64,000 nucleotides of DNA from Simmondsia chinensis (lineage: Eukaryota; Streptophyta; Magnoliopsida; Caryophyllales; Simmondsiaceae): assembly GCA_018398585.1 (NCBI GenBank), contig JAGTTD010000019.1, positions 4,253,702-4,317,701 on the forward strand. Direction: 5' to 3'. Position numbers and translations under genes: made by a program. The notes beneath the pieces are model-generated. The model was given only the letters and a program-made list of their open reading frames with translations. It had not been told where the DNA came from and did not search any database. Below are positions 45,641-56,247 of this stretch, one piece after another (position 1 is the stretch's first letter; the number at the start of each line of letters is the position of its first letter).

Positions 45641-45815
45641 TGAAGGCTTGTTTTACTCCCAAACTAGAAACATTTCCCGAGTTAGTATTGCTGGTACCTA
45701 ATCACCCACTTGAAAGCCTACTCCTTGACGCTTTCTATCTGCCATCGCTTTACACGTAGCATTCGTTTGTCGTAAATGCTCCCGAGTCTGCTTGTGAATG
45801 TTCTAGGGGTTGGCA
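45641..45815 (-). pseudogene. possible Ty3/gypsy integrase remnant
   Basis: The minus strand reads HSQADSGAF then TNATCKAMADRKRQGVGFQV, like the gypsy integrase C-terminal part where an AD..R....F.VGD-type motif is usual. It is short and decayed and the neighbouring sequence does not extend it clearly. Confidence 0.35.
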
Positions 45816-46984
45816 ATGGAATATATATTTCCTATTCGTGTGAGTGAGAAAGGCCTGGAACCGGTGCAAGGCGAAGTGGCGAATGGGGAGCAAAATCATG
45901 GACAATGAGGAACGGCGAGAACCCTATACTTGTTCATGGAGCTTTTATAAGCGAGCTCCACCTAATATTGCTTTTAATCCCACCTCTTCAATTAATCGGC
46001 TGCAAGGCATCTCATTAAGTTTCCGAACAATCTGGTCCTGACCTTTTCTTGCCCATCTATCATTCAAACCAGCTAAACAGGGGTTTCCGGGGGCCTACGA
46101 TGGTTGGAAGAAATTAGCTCTTTGCTTGGGCCCAAATTCAGGGAAATCCAACTTGTTGCATATATTTGTTGGTGGATTGAGAAGGGGAATCATTCTTTTA
46201 TTTTCAACCACAAAGATATCGATCCCTTCTTATCACTATTGATCGAGCTTGTAGTGATTTATCATTATAGGTGGGCTAGCTTAAAGAAAATACTAGTAGA
46301 AATTATGAAAATTGTCACTTAGATATCCTGAGTTTGAACATTTACCACCTAGGTACCATATGTTGAAAATTTTAAATATAGTTGTTGATTTAGTGTATGA
46401 TTATTTTAATATACAAAAGTAATGCCAATATTTTAGGTAAAAATTCAACCAATTACGATAAAAAGTTCACCACATGTTATTGTAAACTACCAATATACTA
46501 TCCAAACTATGTCATTTCAGAAGTTTTTTCGTAAAAAGTCTTAAAATTCTAATGAAAATACTTATATGTCTCAGGCATATCTGTATCGTATTGCATCTAC
46601 TATCATTATCCGCATCCCTTTTGTCGATAATTAGCTACAAGGGTCGAGGCACAATACAAACAAACCCACAAAGCAAGGCCTGAGCCAGCCAGCATAAAAT
46701 TATGTGGCAAAAAAATGCAAAAGTACCCAACATCACAGCAGAAAAAAAAAAAAAAAAAAAAAAAAGGGGAGAAAAGAGAATTACAAGTAATACTAACTAT
46801 TGCTAAAAGACTACACCATTACTAGTGACGACCAGGAACAGGAAAAGACAAAATCAATGCAACAAAATAAAACAAGGGAGGGAGAGTAGGCAATCATCAA
46901 GAGTAGTGCAGGCCGATCATAATAGGTGTATCAATAGAACAAAACGAGATGTAAATCTTAACTCCCTATTTCATCATCTCAATT
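45816..46984. other. unclassified sequence before the RTE fragment
   Basis: An open stretch at 46104-46322 (MEEISSLLGPKFREIQLV and onward) shows no recognised domain. Bases 46310-46520 resemble the AT-rich repeat of 26420-26535. A 24-base A run lies at 46741-46765. No gene is supported. Confidence 0.35.
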
Positions 46985-47302
46985 TTATACGTATCACACA
47001 CAGAAGATAAATGTGACAGAGATGAGGATGCTACGGTTGATGTGCGGACACTCAAGGAAGGATAGGATCAGGAACGGCGTCATAAGAGGCAAATTGGGCG
47101 TGGCATCAATTGAGGATAAACTAAGGGAGCAACGTTTGAGGTGGTTCGGCCATGTTAAGACAAGACCGTCCACTGCTCCAATTAGGAGATACGAACAGCC
47201 CTATACTACGCTCGGGGGAGAGGGAGAGGCAGGTCAAAGAAGAGATGGATGGAGACAATCCGACATGATCTTACCCACCTAAATCTCGGGAGGAGATGGC
47301 CT
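46985..47302 (+). mobile_element. RTE LINE 3' region, left part (split by LARD)
   Basis: [20 protein letters not shown], then [20 protein letters not shown] and [20 protein letters not shown] match the RTE ORF C terminus. It stops at GAGATGGCCT, where the LTR element begins, and resumes at 54968 as GGCCTCAGATAGAG, the expected continuation. It is a 5'-truncated LINE. Confidence 0.82.
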
Positions 47303-47985
47303 TGTTAGAGAATTTTTCAAAATACCGGGAATCGGGTAACCAAAAAATCTCAGGTTGGTGAGGCTATGTAATCACTTTCCTTAAGGCTTATTTCGGTATA
47401 CGAAATATCCTCCGGGATACAACAACAACCAAATATGAAGAAGAGAATATGTTAAGGGAGAGACATAGTGAGATGAATGAGAATGACCTTTTCAAATACT
47501 TTCACAACACTTTTATATGAATTTTTCAAGTGTTACTTGCAATTATATTACATAATTTTAATTCTCAAAACGTGAAGAGAGAATTCTCTTTTTTTTTTTC
47601 TTTGAAATGAATCCCCCAAAGGGCTATTTATAGTTTTTCAAGTGTCTCTTCAAGAAGGGACACATCCTTTCATGAAGAGTCACTTCCCTTTTTAATATTA
47701 TACAATTGTTGCAAGTAAACACATTTCATATGTGTTCTCTTAAATAATAGGGGAAAATAATATAAGAAAATAAGGTTCAAAAGACGTCCCAAACCTATCA
47801 AAATGTTACTGTAATTCTGTAAGATTTGTGTGTCGACGCACGGGCCCTGTGTGTCGATATACAAATGGTTCTGTTGGATTGTGTATCGACACACGGGCCC
47901 TGTGTGTCGACACACATCCCATACAAGTTCAAAACACTTAAACCAAGTATAGGACAATCACATGCACTTTGAAAATACACCAACA
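47303..47985 (-). repeat. LARD left LTR (3' LTR by orientation)
   Basis: 683 bp, intact. It matches the three pieces of the right LTR (51705-52019, 52313-52408, 54702-54967). It contains two GTGTGTCGAC/CACGGGCCCTGTGTG repeats around 47828-47925. Confidence 0.88.
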
Positions 47986-50900
47986 TTCCCCCACCATTTT
48001 CAAAATACCATCATTCTCGAATAATCAACATCTCAAATTAAAGGAGGCCTTATTGTGCATCAATGAGGGTGTCTCACGATTGAACCCCCAGCTAGTGAAG
48101 AGACTATACAGTTAATCGGATCGAAAATGGTAGACCAAGCTTTGAACCATACAACCCATTTGACTAACCGACTATCTAATCACGCACAAGGCATACTCCC
48201 CGCACATACCCTATGACTCCCAGATCGGCACATTCTGTGGCCTTGTGTCCTGTACCCTTCGTAAGTACTTCAGGGCCAAACCCTAGGTCAAAAATCACCC
48301 CTTTGAAGCGGCCAAACTTCAACACTCACTAAAGTGGACCTCATTAATCATGTCCCTGTGACGCGACATTCAATAAGTTTTTAAAAATCGGGTCCATTAA
48401 GAGTATAAGCTCATCCTCTTAGTATCTCTAATGCAGGTACCAAGCACTACACACTTGGGATGGAAAAATTCTCTTTCAGTGCTTGCAGTCACACGGATGA
48501 CAAGTCTCTCTCATTGAACCCGAGACCTAGCGTCATACTAGGCATCGAGTTGAGGGCCTATCATGGGTGACTAATAATGACAGGTTTCACACCATCCCTT
48601 TAATAATCAAGTCTCTAGCAATGTTCTCAAACAAGATATCCACTAGTTTCAGACTTACATTTTCAAAGTCCAGAGTAATCACTCAATCTTTTATGAGTTA
48701 TTTCACTTCACAATATTTGACACTGTTGTGTCCAGACTTTCAGTGATACATCTCACTCTCACACATTTAAAACACATCTCACTATCATAGTGGATATAAA
48801 TAGACAACATTGGCTGGCGCCACAAAGGAATCTTAAACACGAGATCCTTTAATCATTATGTTTCTTTACAAGCATAAACCAGAGCAATAAACTCTACTAT
48901 CACAGTAAAATTTATAACACGTGTTCGTTTCTTGAAATTCAAGGAACAACACCCCGCTCCCCCCCCCCCCCCCCTAACATTTACTGGCTTTTAGAAGCAT
49001 AGTCCTCCTTATCGAATATACAACTGGCATCCAACTATTCTTCTATATAGAAGAGTACTGACTATTAACACCATAACGCATGGTCTCTAGTACCTTATGT
49101 ACCACATGCCAGTTACCTTACTTATATAGGTAGTTATACATACTCAGCTATTCAACAACAAAGGCTATCTTTAAACCTTTTAAATTCTAATTATACCATT
49201 GGAACACTTTCATTTGGTTCTAAGTTTTCATACCAAATTTAAACATGTAATCAACATAAATACATTCAATAAATCCTCTGATCTAGTAAACTTACCATAT
49301 GCACTTTTCAGATTCATTAACTACCTATTTCAAAAGGCAACATCGCTAGACTGCATAGTCTCGTCATAGTATAGCAATCTATGACACAACAATATTGAAC
49401 TTTGACATTCATCTTATTTCTAGTTCATTCCTCTAGAAATATACAAGTCCAAACACTAGGACTTTTCTTTTCAAACTCTTTTACTCTTTCAAAGTTCTAG
49501 AGTCTTTCCAGAGATATACTCTCAAACATGATTTTCACCATAATTTATTTTAATTCACATTATCGCAACGCATTAAAATTCAATATCTACATACTCTTTA
49601 AATTTGTCAGTTGATGACTAACAACATCCTAACATGTGAACATATCATCATACAAAAATCTCATTTACCATTCAACAATTGCATGAATCTATCACTCAAT
49701 TTGAGTATTTAAAAATTCATTGTATAAAATATACTTCATTTTAACCGACTACTCAATCATCATATATATACACCTTAATACACAAGTAAGCTTTATTTCA
49801 ACCGCACTAATCATGATAATAAAGTTTTTCACACGCATGCCGGTTTGCATTGGAACATTACATCCAATAACTTCGGAAAAACCCACCAAAGAAATGTGGT
49901 CAGTTATGAAATTATAAATAAATCATTATTTCCAAGTGCTTTTATACAATTTCTCTCATCATTCTTAATCATGGACTTTAATATGAATTTCTTTATATCA
50001 GTCATTTTAGGGATCAATATATATAAAAATCACCATATGTTTCATGATCCACTGGGTTCCATTCAAATTCACATTATTTTCATTTATCAAGCAAACGAAT
50101 GGCATTTATTTCATAAATAACAAAGCCATAAAGCATCATGATCATGTTTATGTTCATGGACATGAGGACCTCATAATCACATCTGCATTTATGCATCAAC
50201 CTCAATTTAATGAAATCATGCATCCACGATTGTATCAATATACACATAAGCATTAATCGTACAACCACATTAACTCCCATGATTATTCTTCCATACCTAT
50301 GGACATGCATGTACTAGTTATATTAACTAACATGCATCAATATTATAACTCCATTAACATATATAAATCTTTATACGCAAATTCTTTTTATAACCATGAT
50401 CATATAAACATTGCTTTTCATGATTTTCCAAATTCGCTATTGTTCACTCCGTTATAATTCCATCAGTGAACAATACATATATGAGATTGAATCTATAACC
50501 GTCTAAACAAGAACGAATCAATTTACCCATATTTATTTCCTATTATGGGCTCATCTTACATAATTATAAACATACGTGCATTAAACCTCAATCTAATTAT
50601 TTTTCATATTTTAAATTCATACAACAACGAATTTACCATACGCAAATGCACAATTTATACTTTGTTCCAAACTATGAATGCATTCTCATATTTCATGAAG
50701 AACTCATTGTTCATTTCAATTCGTAAAATACATGTATCATTATCAATATACTTCATTCACTCATTTATTATTATTAGTTTTGGCATCGTCTCGGCGTCTG
50801 GTTTCAACAACCATGCTAAATAAGGATTTACCTTTTAGCATCGCCTCAACGTTTGGTTTCAACAACCACCCAAAACAATGACCTTATACAATGAGATATA

Positions 50901-51704
50901 TCATGAATTATAGAAATGAACACAATACATGTATAATTTAAAGTACTTAGCCATAACTCATCATACTACTAATTCATGTATGATATTGCGTAGAGTTTAA
51001 TGAAGTAATGATAACGACTTAAGAGAGATTTTATCGTTGAAGAGCAAATCACAACAGGTTATTTGGTTGAGTGGTTGAGTCTAATCACAAAACTTTGCCA
51101 GACGCCGGTTCGAATATCGGTAACTGCATAAAGTTCCCCTATTTTTTTTTTTCAATTTTCTGCGGTGCCCTTTTTTTTTCGATCTTCTCTTTTGTTAAAT
51201 TAACATAATTTAACATCATTTTATTCAAAGATTCATAATACAAATCATCACACGAGGCCTAAATGCAAAATTAGGTTCTTAACTTTGGAATTTCAACCCC
51301 ATAAGTAAATTTACTTTCATGCATAAACAACAATGCATTAACTACTACTTCTTTAATTAATCAACAATGCCCCAAATCACATTATTCTCAAACTACATGC
51401 GTTTAAGTAGTCCGGGTCATTCCATGTTTATATTTACATTACATAATGATAAAACACCATCATTTGATCAAATTAAGTGTAATTATAAACACTTGGTCAA
51501 AATTCTATATCAATCTTAAAATTTCATGATTCTTCTTCATATTGAATCAAAATGACATACCTTGATCCATAGCAATTTGTAAACAAGAAGAATCCAAGAA
51601 GACATACATTTCCCTCTTTGTCACTTTCTCCAATCTCACATGGTTCGCCACCAAATCAAGGAAAGTGAAGAATCCATTTTCAAATAACGTATAAGCCTTA
51701 AGAT
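47986..51704. other. non-coding LARD interior
   Basis: No retroelement domain is seen in six frames. Notable are a C run (48959-48974), a ~58-bp tandem duplication around 50776-50880 (GGCATCGTCTCGGCGTCTGG and AGCATCGCCTCAACGTTTGG, each followed by TTTCAACAACCA), and a tRNA-like segment at 51055-51130. Small open frames such as 49720-50120 show no features and are probably chance. Confidence 0.6.
51055..51130 (+). ncRNA. tRNA-like sequence with pol III A and B boxes
   Basis: An A-box-like TGGTTGAGTGG (51064-51074) and a B-box-like GGTTCGAAT (51107-51115) are 43 bp apart, as in tRNA genes. The 5' CAGGTTA and 3' TAACTGC ends can partly pair as an acceptor stem, and a T run near 51141-51152 could terminate pol III. 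A degraded tRNA copy or a tRNA-derived SINE head are the options. It is unlikely to be a functional tRNA. Confidence 0.4.
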
Positions 51705-52019
51705 TGTTAGAGAATTTCCCAAAATACCGGGAACCGGGTAATCAAAAGATCTCAGATTGGTGAGGCTGTATAATCACTTTCCTTAAGGCTTATTTCGGCA
51801 TACAAAATATCTTCGAGGATACAACAACAACCAAATATGAAGAAGAGAATATGTAAAGGGAGAGACATAGTGAGATGAATGAGAATAGCCTTTTCAAATA
51901 CTTTCATATGAATTTTTCAAGTGTTACTTGCAATTGTATTACATAATTTTATTTCTCAAAACGTGAAGAGAGAATTCTCTTTTTTTTTTCTCTTTGGAAT
52001 GAACCCCCCAAAGGGCCAT
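51705..52019 (-). repeat. LARD right LTR, first piece
   Basis: It starts TGTTAGAGAATTTCCC and matches 47303-47627 apart from a ~12-bp deletion near 51905. The SMART target duplication ends this piece. Confidence 0.85.
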
Positions 52020-52312
52020 TGTTAGAGTATATGACCAATCCTGGACCTTCACCCATCGGCTTAAGCTTTTGGGATAGATGGTTCCTTGACATGGTATAAG
52101 AGCCTTGATGACCAAGAGGTCAGAAGTTCGAATCTCAATAGCCCCCACTTTCAATATTAAAATAATTAAGCACAAGGTAAGAGGTGGGCCTGTGTATTAT
52201 CCATGCTTCAAGCCCAAACGGCCATTTGCATGAGGGGGCATGTTAGAGTATATAACCAATCCTGGACCTTCACCCATCAGCTTAAGCTTTTGGGATAGAT
52301 GGTTCATTGACA
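52020..52312 (+). mobile_element. SMART/TRIM miniature LTR retrotransposon, second copy
   Basis: 293 bp. The ~72-bp LTRs start TGTTAGAGTATATGACC and end TTGACA. Directly after the first LTR is TGGTATAAGAGCC, a Met-tRNA-type primer site, and before the second LTR is the purine tract GAGGGGGCA. The flanks GCCAT (52015-52019) and GCTAT (52313-52317) are a 5-bp duplication with one change, and the undisturbed site GGGCTATTTATAG is visible in the left LARD LTR (about 47620-47632). Confidence 0.92.
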
Positions 52313-52408
52313 GCTATTTATAGTTTTTTAAGTGTCTCTTCAAGAAAGGACACATCCCTTTATGAAGAGTCACTTCCCTTTTTAATATTACACAATTATT
52401 GCAAGTAA
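52313..52408 (-). repeat. LARD right LTR, second piece
   Basis: GCTATTTATAGTTTTTTAAG continues the LTR exactly where the left copy reads GGGCTATTTATAG. It ends at GCAAGTAA, where the gag-protease element begins. Confidence 0.85.
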
Positions 52409-52676
52409 TGATGTGTAGCATCTTATCAATATTGTATAATAAAGCAATGTATTCAGATTGAGTGATTGTTTTTTTGTATAAATTGGGCCTTATGCCCTCA
52501 TTTGTTGGTAATGCCCAAAAATAATCTTCTTCGCATTTCTCTCTCTCTCCTCATCTTTCTCTTCTAACTCTCTTCTCACCTCACTCTAACTCATCTATCT
52601 TGCCCTAATTAGGTTACAATCTGGTTGATTGTAACATTTGGTATCAGTCTCAGGACCGAGCTGCGTATTGTCGTCC

Positions 52677-54020
52677 ATGGCGGAGGGTACTCGCAGCGTG
52701 TCGAATTTGCGCCACCTCAAAAACCGTCTGGCTATTACCGAGAGTCGGATCGACGGCCGATTTCAAGAAATTGATGCTCGTTTTGATTCGATTCAGATGG
52801 AGATGTCCTCGATGCTGATGATTCTACGCGAGTTACAAAAAAATCAGCGCCTTGAACAACCTTTCCTTCCTTGGCCAACTGATCTGCCACCACCGCTGGT
52901 AACGAATTCCGCTCCGGCCTCTAGTATGGACTCCTTGCCCTCTTCTCCGTATCAGATTCATACGAGATTGTCTAAAATCGATTTTCCTTGTTTCTCCAGT
53001 GGTTTAAACATCAAGAATTGGATTTGGAAGGTTGAGCAATTTTTCAAAATTGAACGTACTCTTTTATCGTCACAAGTTCGAATTGCATCTATGCATTTAA
53101 AGGAGGATGCCTCGTGCTTATGTGAAACCCTAGCTCGAACGATTGCTGATGTGTCTTGGTCGAAATATTTGACCTTATTGATTGAACGATTTGGTCGTAG
53201 TTATGAGGATCCAATGGCAGATCTCTTGAATTTACATCAAACGGGCACTGTTTCATCTTATCAAACTCAATTTGAGCGTTTAATGTCGCGCTTACCGTTG
53301 AATGAAGACCAATTGGTTTCTTGTTCTGTTACCGGACTTAGTGATTCAATTCGTTACCCGGTTTTGATGTTACAACCGCGTACTATACAACATGCTATGC
53401 ATGTATCGCATTTACAAGAAGACAATTTAATGTCCGGGGCCAAACATTCCTTCACTGGCACTTATACGCCTCACTCTTCACAGTCTGCGGCCCCTTCTTT
53501 AGCCCCATCTTCGGGCTCCGCTATTCGTTCTTCTTCTGAACTGAGCTATAATTCCCGACCATTGAGACGTGAGGGTCGTACAATTTCCGCAGCCGAGATA
53601 GAGGACCGTAGAGAACGTGGTCTCTGTTTCTTTTGTAGTGAGCCTTTTGTGACCGGGCATATGAAGTTATGCAAAGCTAAAAATCCTCAGTTACATTTGA
53701 TTTTTGGGGATTTGGATGACAGTCACGAGGACATGCACGAGGGTTGTCAGTGGGACCACCCCGCACCGGACTCTAGTGAGGTGCCTCAGATTTCGTGCAA
53801 TGCTTTAGCGGGCCTTTCTGCTTACAATACCATGCGTATTACAGGCTTCCATCACCGTAAAGCTATTCATATCCTCATTGATAGTGGTAGCACGCACAAT
53901 TTTCTTAACCGTGCAAAGGCTTGTTGGTTGGATTGTGTGACGGAACCGATTACTGCAACTCCGGTGGTTGTCACCAATGGCAGCCGTTTGCTTTGCCAAA
54001 ACATGTGCCGTGCTTTTTAG
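52677..54020 (+). CDS. gypsy-type gag-aspartic protease of copy B
   Basis: The chosen ATG at 52677 lies 40 bp after the 5' LTR and starts MAEGTRSVSNLRHLKNRLA, parallel to the start in copy A. A coiled-coil-like N terminus is followed by the gag core (YQIHTRLSKIDFPCFSSGLN, IKNWIWKVEQFFKI, LMSRLPLNEDQLVSC), a C-x2-C...H zinc-like motif (LCFFCSEPFVTGHMKLCKAK) and the retropepsin site HILIDSGSTHNFLNRAKACW. The frame stays open for 448 codons and stops at 54018-54020. A second frame then gives protease C-terminal sequence (ECCDMVLEIQWLALLGLILW). The open frame suggests recent activity or selection, but expression is unknown. Confidence 0.82.
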   Translation: MAEGTRSVSNLRHLKNRLAITESRIDGRFQEIDARFDSIQMEMSSMLMILRELQKNQRLEQPFLPWPTDLPPPLVTNSAPASSMDSLPSSPYQIHTRLSKIDFPCFSSGLNIKNWIWKVEQFFKIERTLLSSQVRIASMHLKEDASCLCETLARTIADVSWSKYLTLLIERFGRSYEDPMADLLNLHQTGTVSSYQTQFERLMSRLPLNEDQLVSCSVTGLSDSIRYPVLMLQPRTIQHAMHVSHLQEDNLMSGAKHSFTGTYTPHSSQSAAPSLAPSSGSAIRSSSELSYNSRPLRREGRTISAAEIEDRRERGLCFFCSEPFVTGHMKLCKAKNPQLHLIFGDLDDSHEDMHEGCQWDHPAPDSSEVPQISCNALAGLSAYNTMRITGFHHRKAIHILIDSGSTHNFLNRAKACWLDCVTEPITATPVVVTNGSRLLCQNMCRAF

Positions 54021-54261
54021 TGGAAAGCCCAGGGCTATAAATTTACTTGTGATGTGCTTCTTCTTGACTTGGAATGTTGTGACATGGTCCTCGAGATCCA
54101 GTGGCTTGCTCTGCTTGGGCTGATTTTATGGGATTTCGAGAAGCTTCAAATGTCGTTCGAATGGGGCAACAAATCTTGTGTTTTGCGTGGTCATCCTCCT
54201 TTCCACGGGAGTGCTGTTGCGAAGACATGTGGGCACGGTCTCGGATGGGCACCCGAGCGTT

Positions 54262-54442
54262 CTTCCTCACTTACCGGGTCATCCATGCACTCCTGAGGCG
54301 ATTTTGGACCGTCGCCTGGTGTAGCGTAGGAATCAAGCTGTTACTCAATTTCTCGTCAAATGGAAAGATCATGGAGTTGAAGGTGCCACTTGGGAGGATA
54401 GCTACGAGTTTCGCTTTCGTTATCCCGCTTTCCTTCCTTGAG
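54262..54442 (+). pseudogene. integrase C-terminal chromodomain remnant
   Basis: The plus strand reads TPEAILDRRLV, a stop, RRNQAVTQFLVKWKDHGVEG then ATWEDSYEFRFRYPAFLP. LVKW...ATWED is typical of the chromodomain ending chromovirus (Ty3/gypsy) integrases. It shows that the element arose from a full chromovirus by deletion of the middle of pol. Confidence 0.8.
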
Positions 54443-54701
54443 GACAAGGAAGCTCTCGTCCGGGGGGGGTAATGATGCGTAGCATCTTATCGATATAGTA
54501 TAATAAAGTGATATATTCAGATTGAGTGATTTTTTTTTTTGTATAAATTGGGCCTTATTCCCTCATTTGTTGGTAATGCCCAAAAATAATCTTCTTCTCA
54601 ACTCTCTCTTTCTCCTCATCTTTCTCTTCTAACTTTTTTCTCACCTCACTCTAACTCATCTATCTTGCCCTAATTAGGTTACAATCTAGTTGATTGTAAC
54701 A

Positions 54702-54967
54702 ACACATTTCATATGTGTTCTCTTAAATAATAAGAAAAAATAATATAGACAATAAGGTTCAAAAGACGTCCCAAACTTATCAAAATGTTACTGTAATTCT
54801 GTAAGATTTGTGTGTCGACGCACGGGCCCTATGTGTCGACATACAAATGGTTCTATTGGATTGTGTATCGACACACGGGCCCTGTGTGTCGACACATATC
54901 CCATATAAGTTCAAAACACTTAAACCAAGTATAGGACAATCACATACATTTTAAAAATACACCAACA
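54702..54967 (-). repeat. LARD right LTR, third piece
   Basis: It begins ACACATTTCATATGTG, continuing GCAAGTAA of the left copy without gap, and ends ACACCAACA before the RTE sequence. Confidence 0.85.
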
Positions 54968-55420
54968 GGCCTCAGATAGAGTACGATGGAAGGGTAGCAT
55001 ATAGGTAGCCGATGTAACGGTTTAGAGTAGTGCATCTTTTAGTACTTGCTTTAGTATTTCTAGGCGTCTTGACTTCCTCCTTGGAGCATGTATTAGAGTC
55101 TTTATTTGCTTATCTGCGTACTTGAGCACTTGCGTACTTGCCGACTTGCCGACTATTTACCTGCAGTAACCTTCCTTCAAGTTTTGCTTCATAACGCTTG
55201 GCTAGTGCTATATATTGCTCTAATACTATGTTTCACTCATGCTTCCAGGCTACTGTGCTCCCATGATGACACGCTTCTCAAGTTGAAGGTCCTCAAAATT
55301 AGCCTCCCTTCAGGGTAGCACCCTAAAGGGAGGAAGGCTACGTACATCCATCCCCTCAGATTCTGTTTATGCGGGAGCCTTTAGGGCGCTGGGACTATTG
55401 TTATTATTGTTGTTGTTGTG
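54968..55420 (+). mobile_element. RTE LINE 3' region, right part with tail
   Basis: It continues the coding end (GGCCTCAGATAGAGTACGAT), then a 3' UTR with CAGGGTAGCACCCTAAAGGG, GGAAGGCTACGTACATCC and GCGGGAGCCTTTAGGGCGCT, ending in a TTG/TTA microsatellite. This is the same end as the SINE tails at 42450-42566. Confidence 0.82.
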
Positions 55421-55783
55421 TCCATACTTTCTAACTTTTTAAAATGGTCCTCCGTTCAAAAATATATATTAAAAAAAAAAAAAAACCGCCGCCGTACAAC
55501 AGGAGAAGTTGAAAAACCAACGGCAGAAATTTGCAAATTTAGAATTTAAAAATCGTACAAGCAAGTAAATAGCAAAAGAGCTTGATTGTACACTTTTATT
55601 AATTAGGACTTTTAAAGTAAGATCAAAGAAAATTAGTCCATAAACAACAATAATTAGCAAATATATTAATAAACATATGATTATTCTGCCAACTTATTTC
55701 ATATTACATAAGCTATTGCAAAATATATGAGAAAAAATTGGACACTTTCTTTTTTTTGGGGGGGGGGGGGGGCGAGCTAGTTA
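55421..55783. other. AT-rich spacer
   Basis: No gene. It contains an A run (55470-55486) and a G run of about 14 (55758-55772). Confidence 0.45.
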
Positions 55784-56247
55784 TAGGGTTGATAATAGGA
55801 TGGGTATGAGTATGAATAAGGTGGATAGTGAGTACGGGTTAGGTGTATCTGTGCCATATCTGCTACGGTTATGGCCGTACCCGCTCTTACCTTATACCCA
55901 CCTCATACCTTAACTTTTGAATTAAAAAATATATACTTAAATTTAATTATATAAATTATTTATTAATATTATAAAAAATATAATTGAATTTTTAGAAGTA
56001 GTATTAAATAATTAATACGATATTTTATACCCACATTAAGACCGGTACGCGGCGGTAATGGATACCCAATGAATACCAGTGGGTAATGAGGTGGTGTGGG
56101 TATGGGTTTATTCCCGTCAAGGCGGGTATGGGTATTTACTTAGTACCCGTGGCGTGTAATGGAGCGGGTGTAAGCATAAATTTTGGTGGCAGCTACGGGG
56201 TATGGAGGAGGCACCCCTGTACCCGCCCCGGTCCATTTACATCCCTA
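55784..56247. mobile_element. hAT-type non-autonomous element, diverged relative of 5280-5847
   Basis: It starts TAGGGTTGATAATAGGATGG and ends CCATTTACATCCCTA. Like the better copy it has GC-rich arms with GGGTATGGGT/GTACCCGC motifs and an AT-rich core including a stretch like TTTAGAAGTAGTATTAAATA, which also occurs in the 5280-5847 element. It is much more decayed and no 8-bp duplication is recognisable. Confidence 0.65.

Larger units (their letters stand above)
52409..54701 (+). mobile_element. gag-protease-only LTR retrotransposon with chromodomain remnant, copy B
   Basis: The LTRs 52409-52636 and 54473-54701 (about 228 bp) run TGATGTGTAGC... to GATTGTAACA. The primer site TTGGTATCAGTCTCAGG follows the 5' LTR and a G-rich tract (CCGGGGGGGG) precedes the 3' LTR. 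The interior has gag and protease, then a jump to a chromodomain-type integrase tail; RT, RNase H and the integrase core are absent. The empty site is known from the left LARD LTR (GCAAGTAAACACATTT), and comparison shows no 5-bp duplication is left here. Confidence 0.88.
47303..54967 (-). mobile_element. non-coding LTR element (LARD-like) inserted in the RTE LINE
   Basis: The left LTR 47303-47985 (683 bp) runs TGTTAGAGAATTT to ACACCAACA. The right LTR starts at 51705 and ends at 54967, and is split by a SMART and a gag-protease element; without them it is about 677 bp. The 5-bp target duplication GGCCT is at 47298-47302 and 54968-54972. A purine tract (TGGTGGGGGAA on the minus strand) next to the left LTR implies minus orientation. 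The ~3.7 kb interior shows no gag or pol. The LTRs contain a duplicated GTGTGTCGACnCACGGGCCC block. Long non-coding interiors between normal LTRs fit the LARD class. Confidence 0.85.

Noticed and set aside
49720..50823. Small frames in the LARD interior.
   Set aside because: They have Ile/His/Met-rich composition without domains and lie in a region with no retroelement coding; chance frames are more likely.
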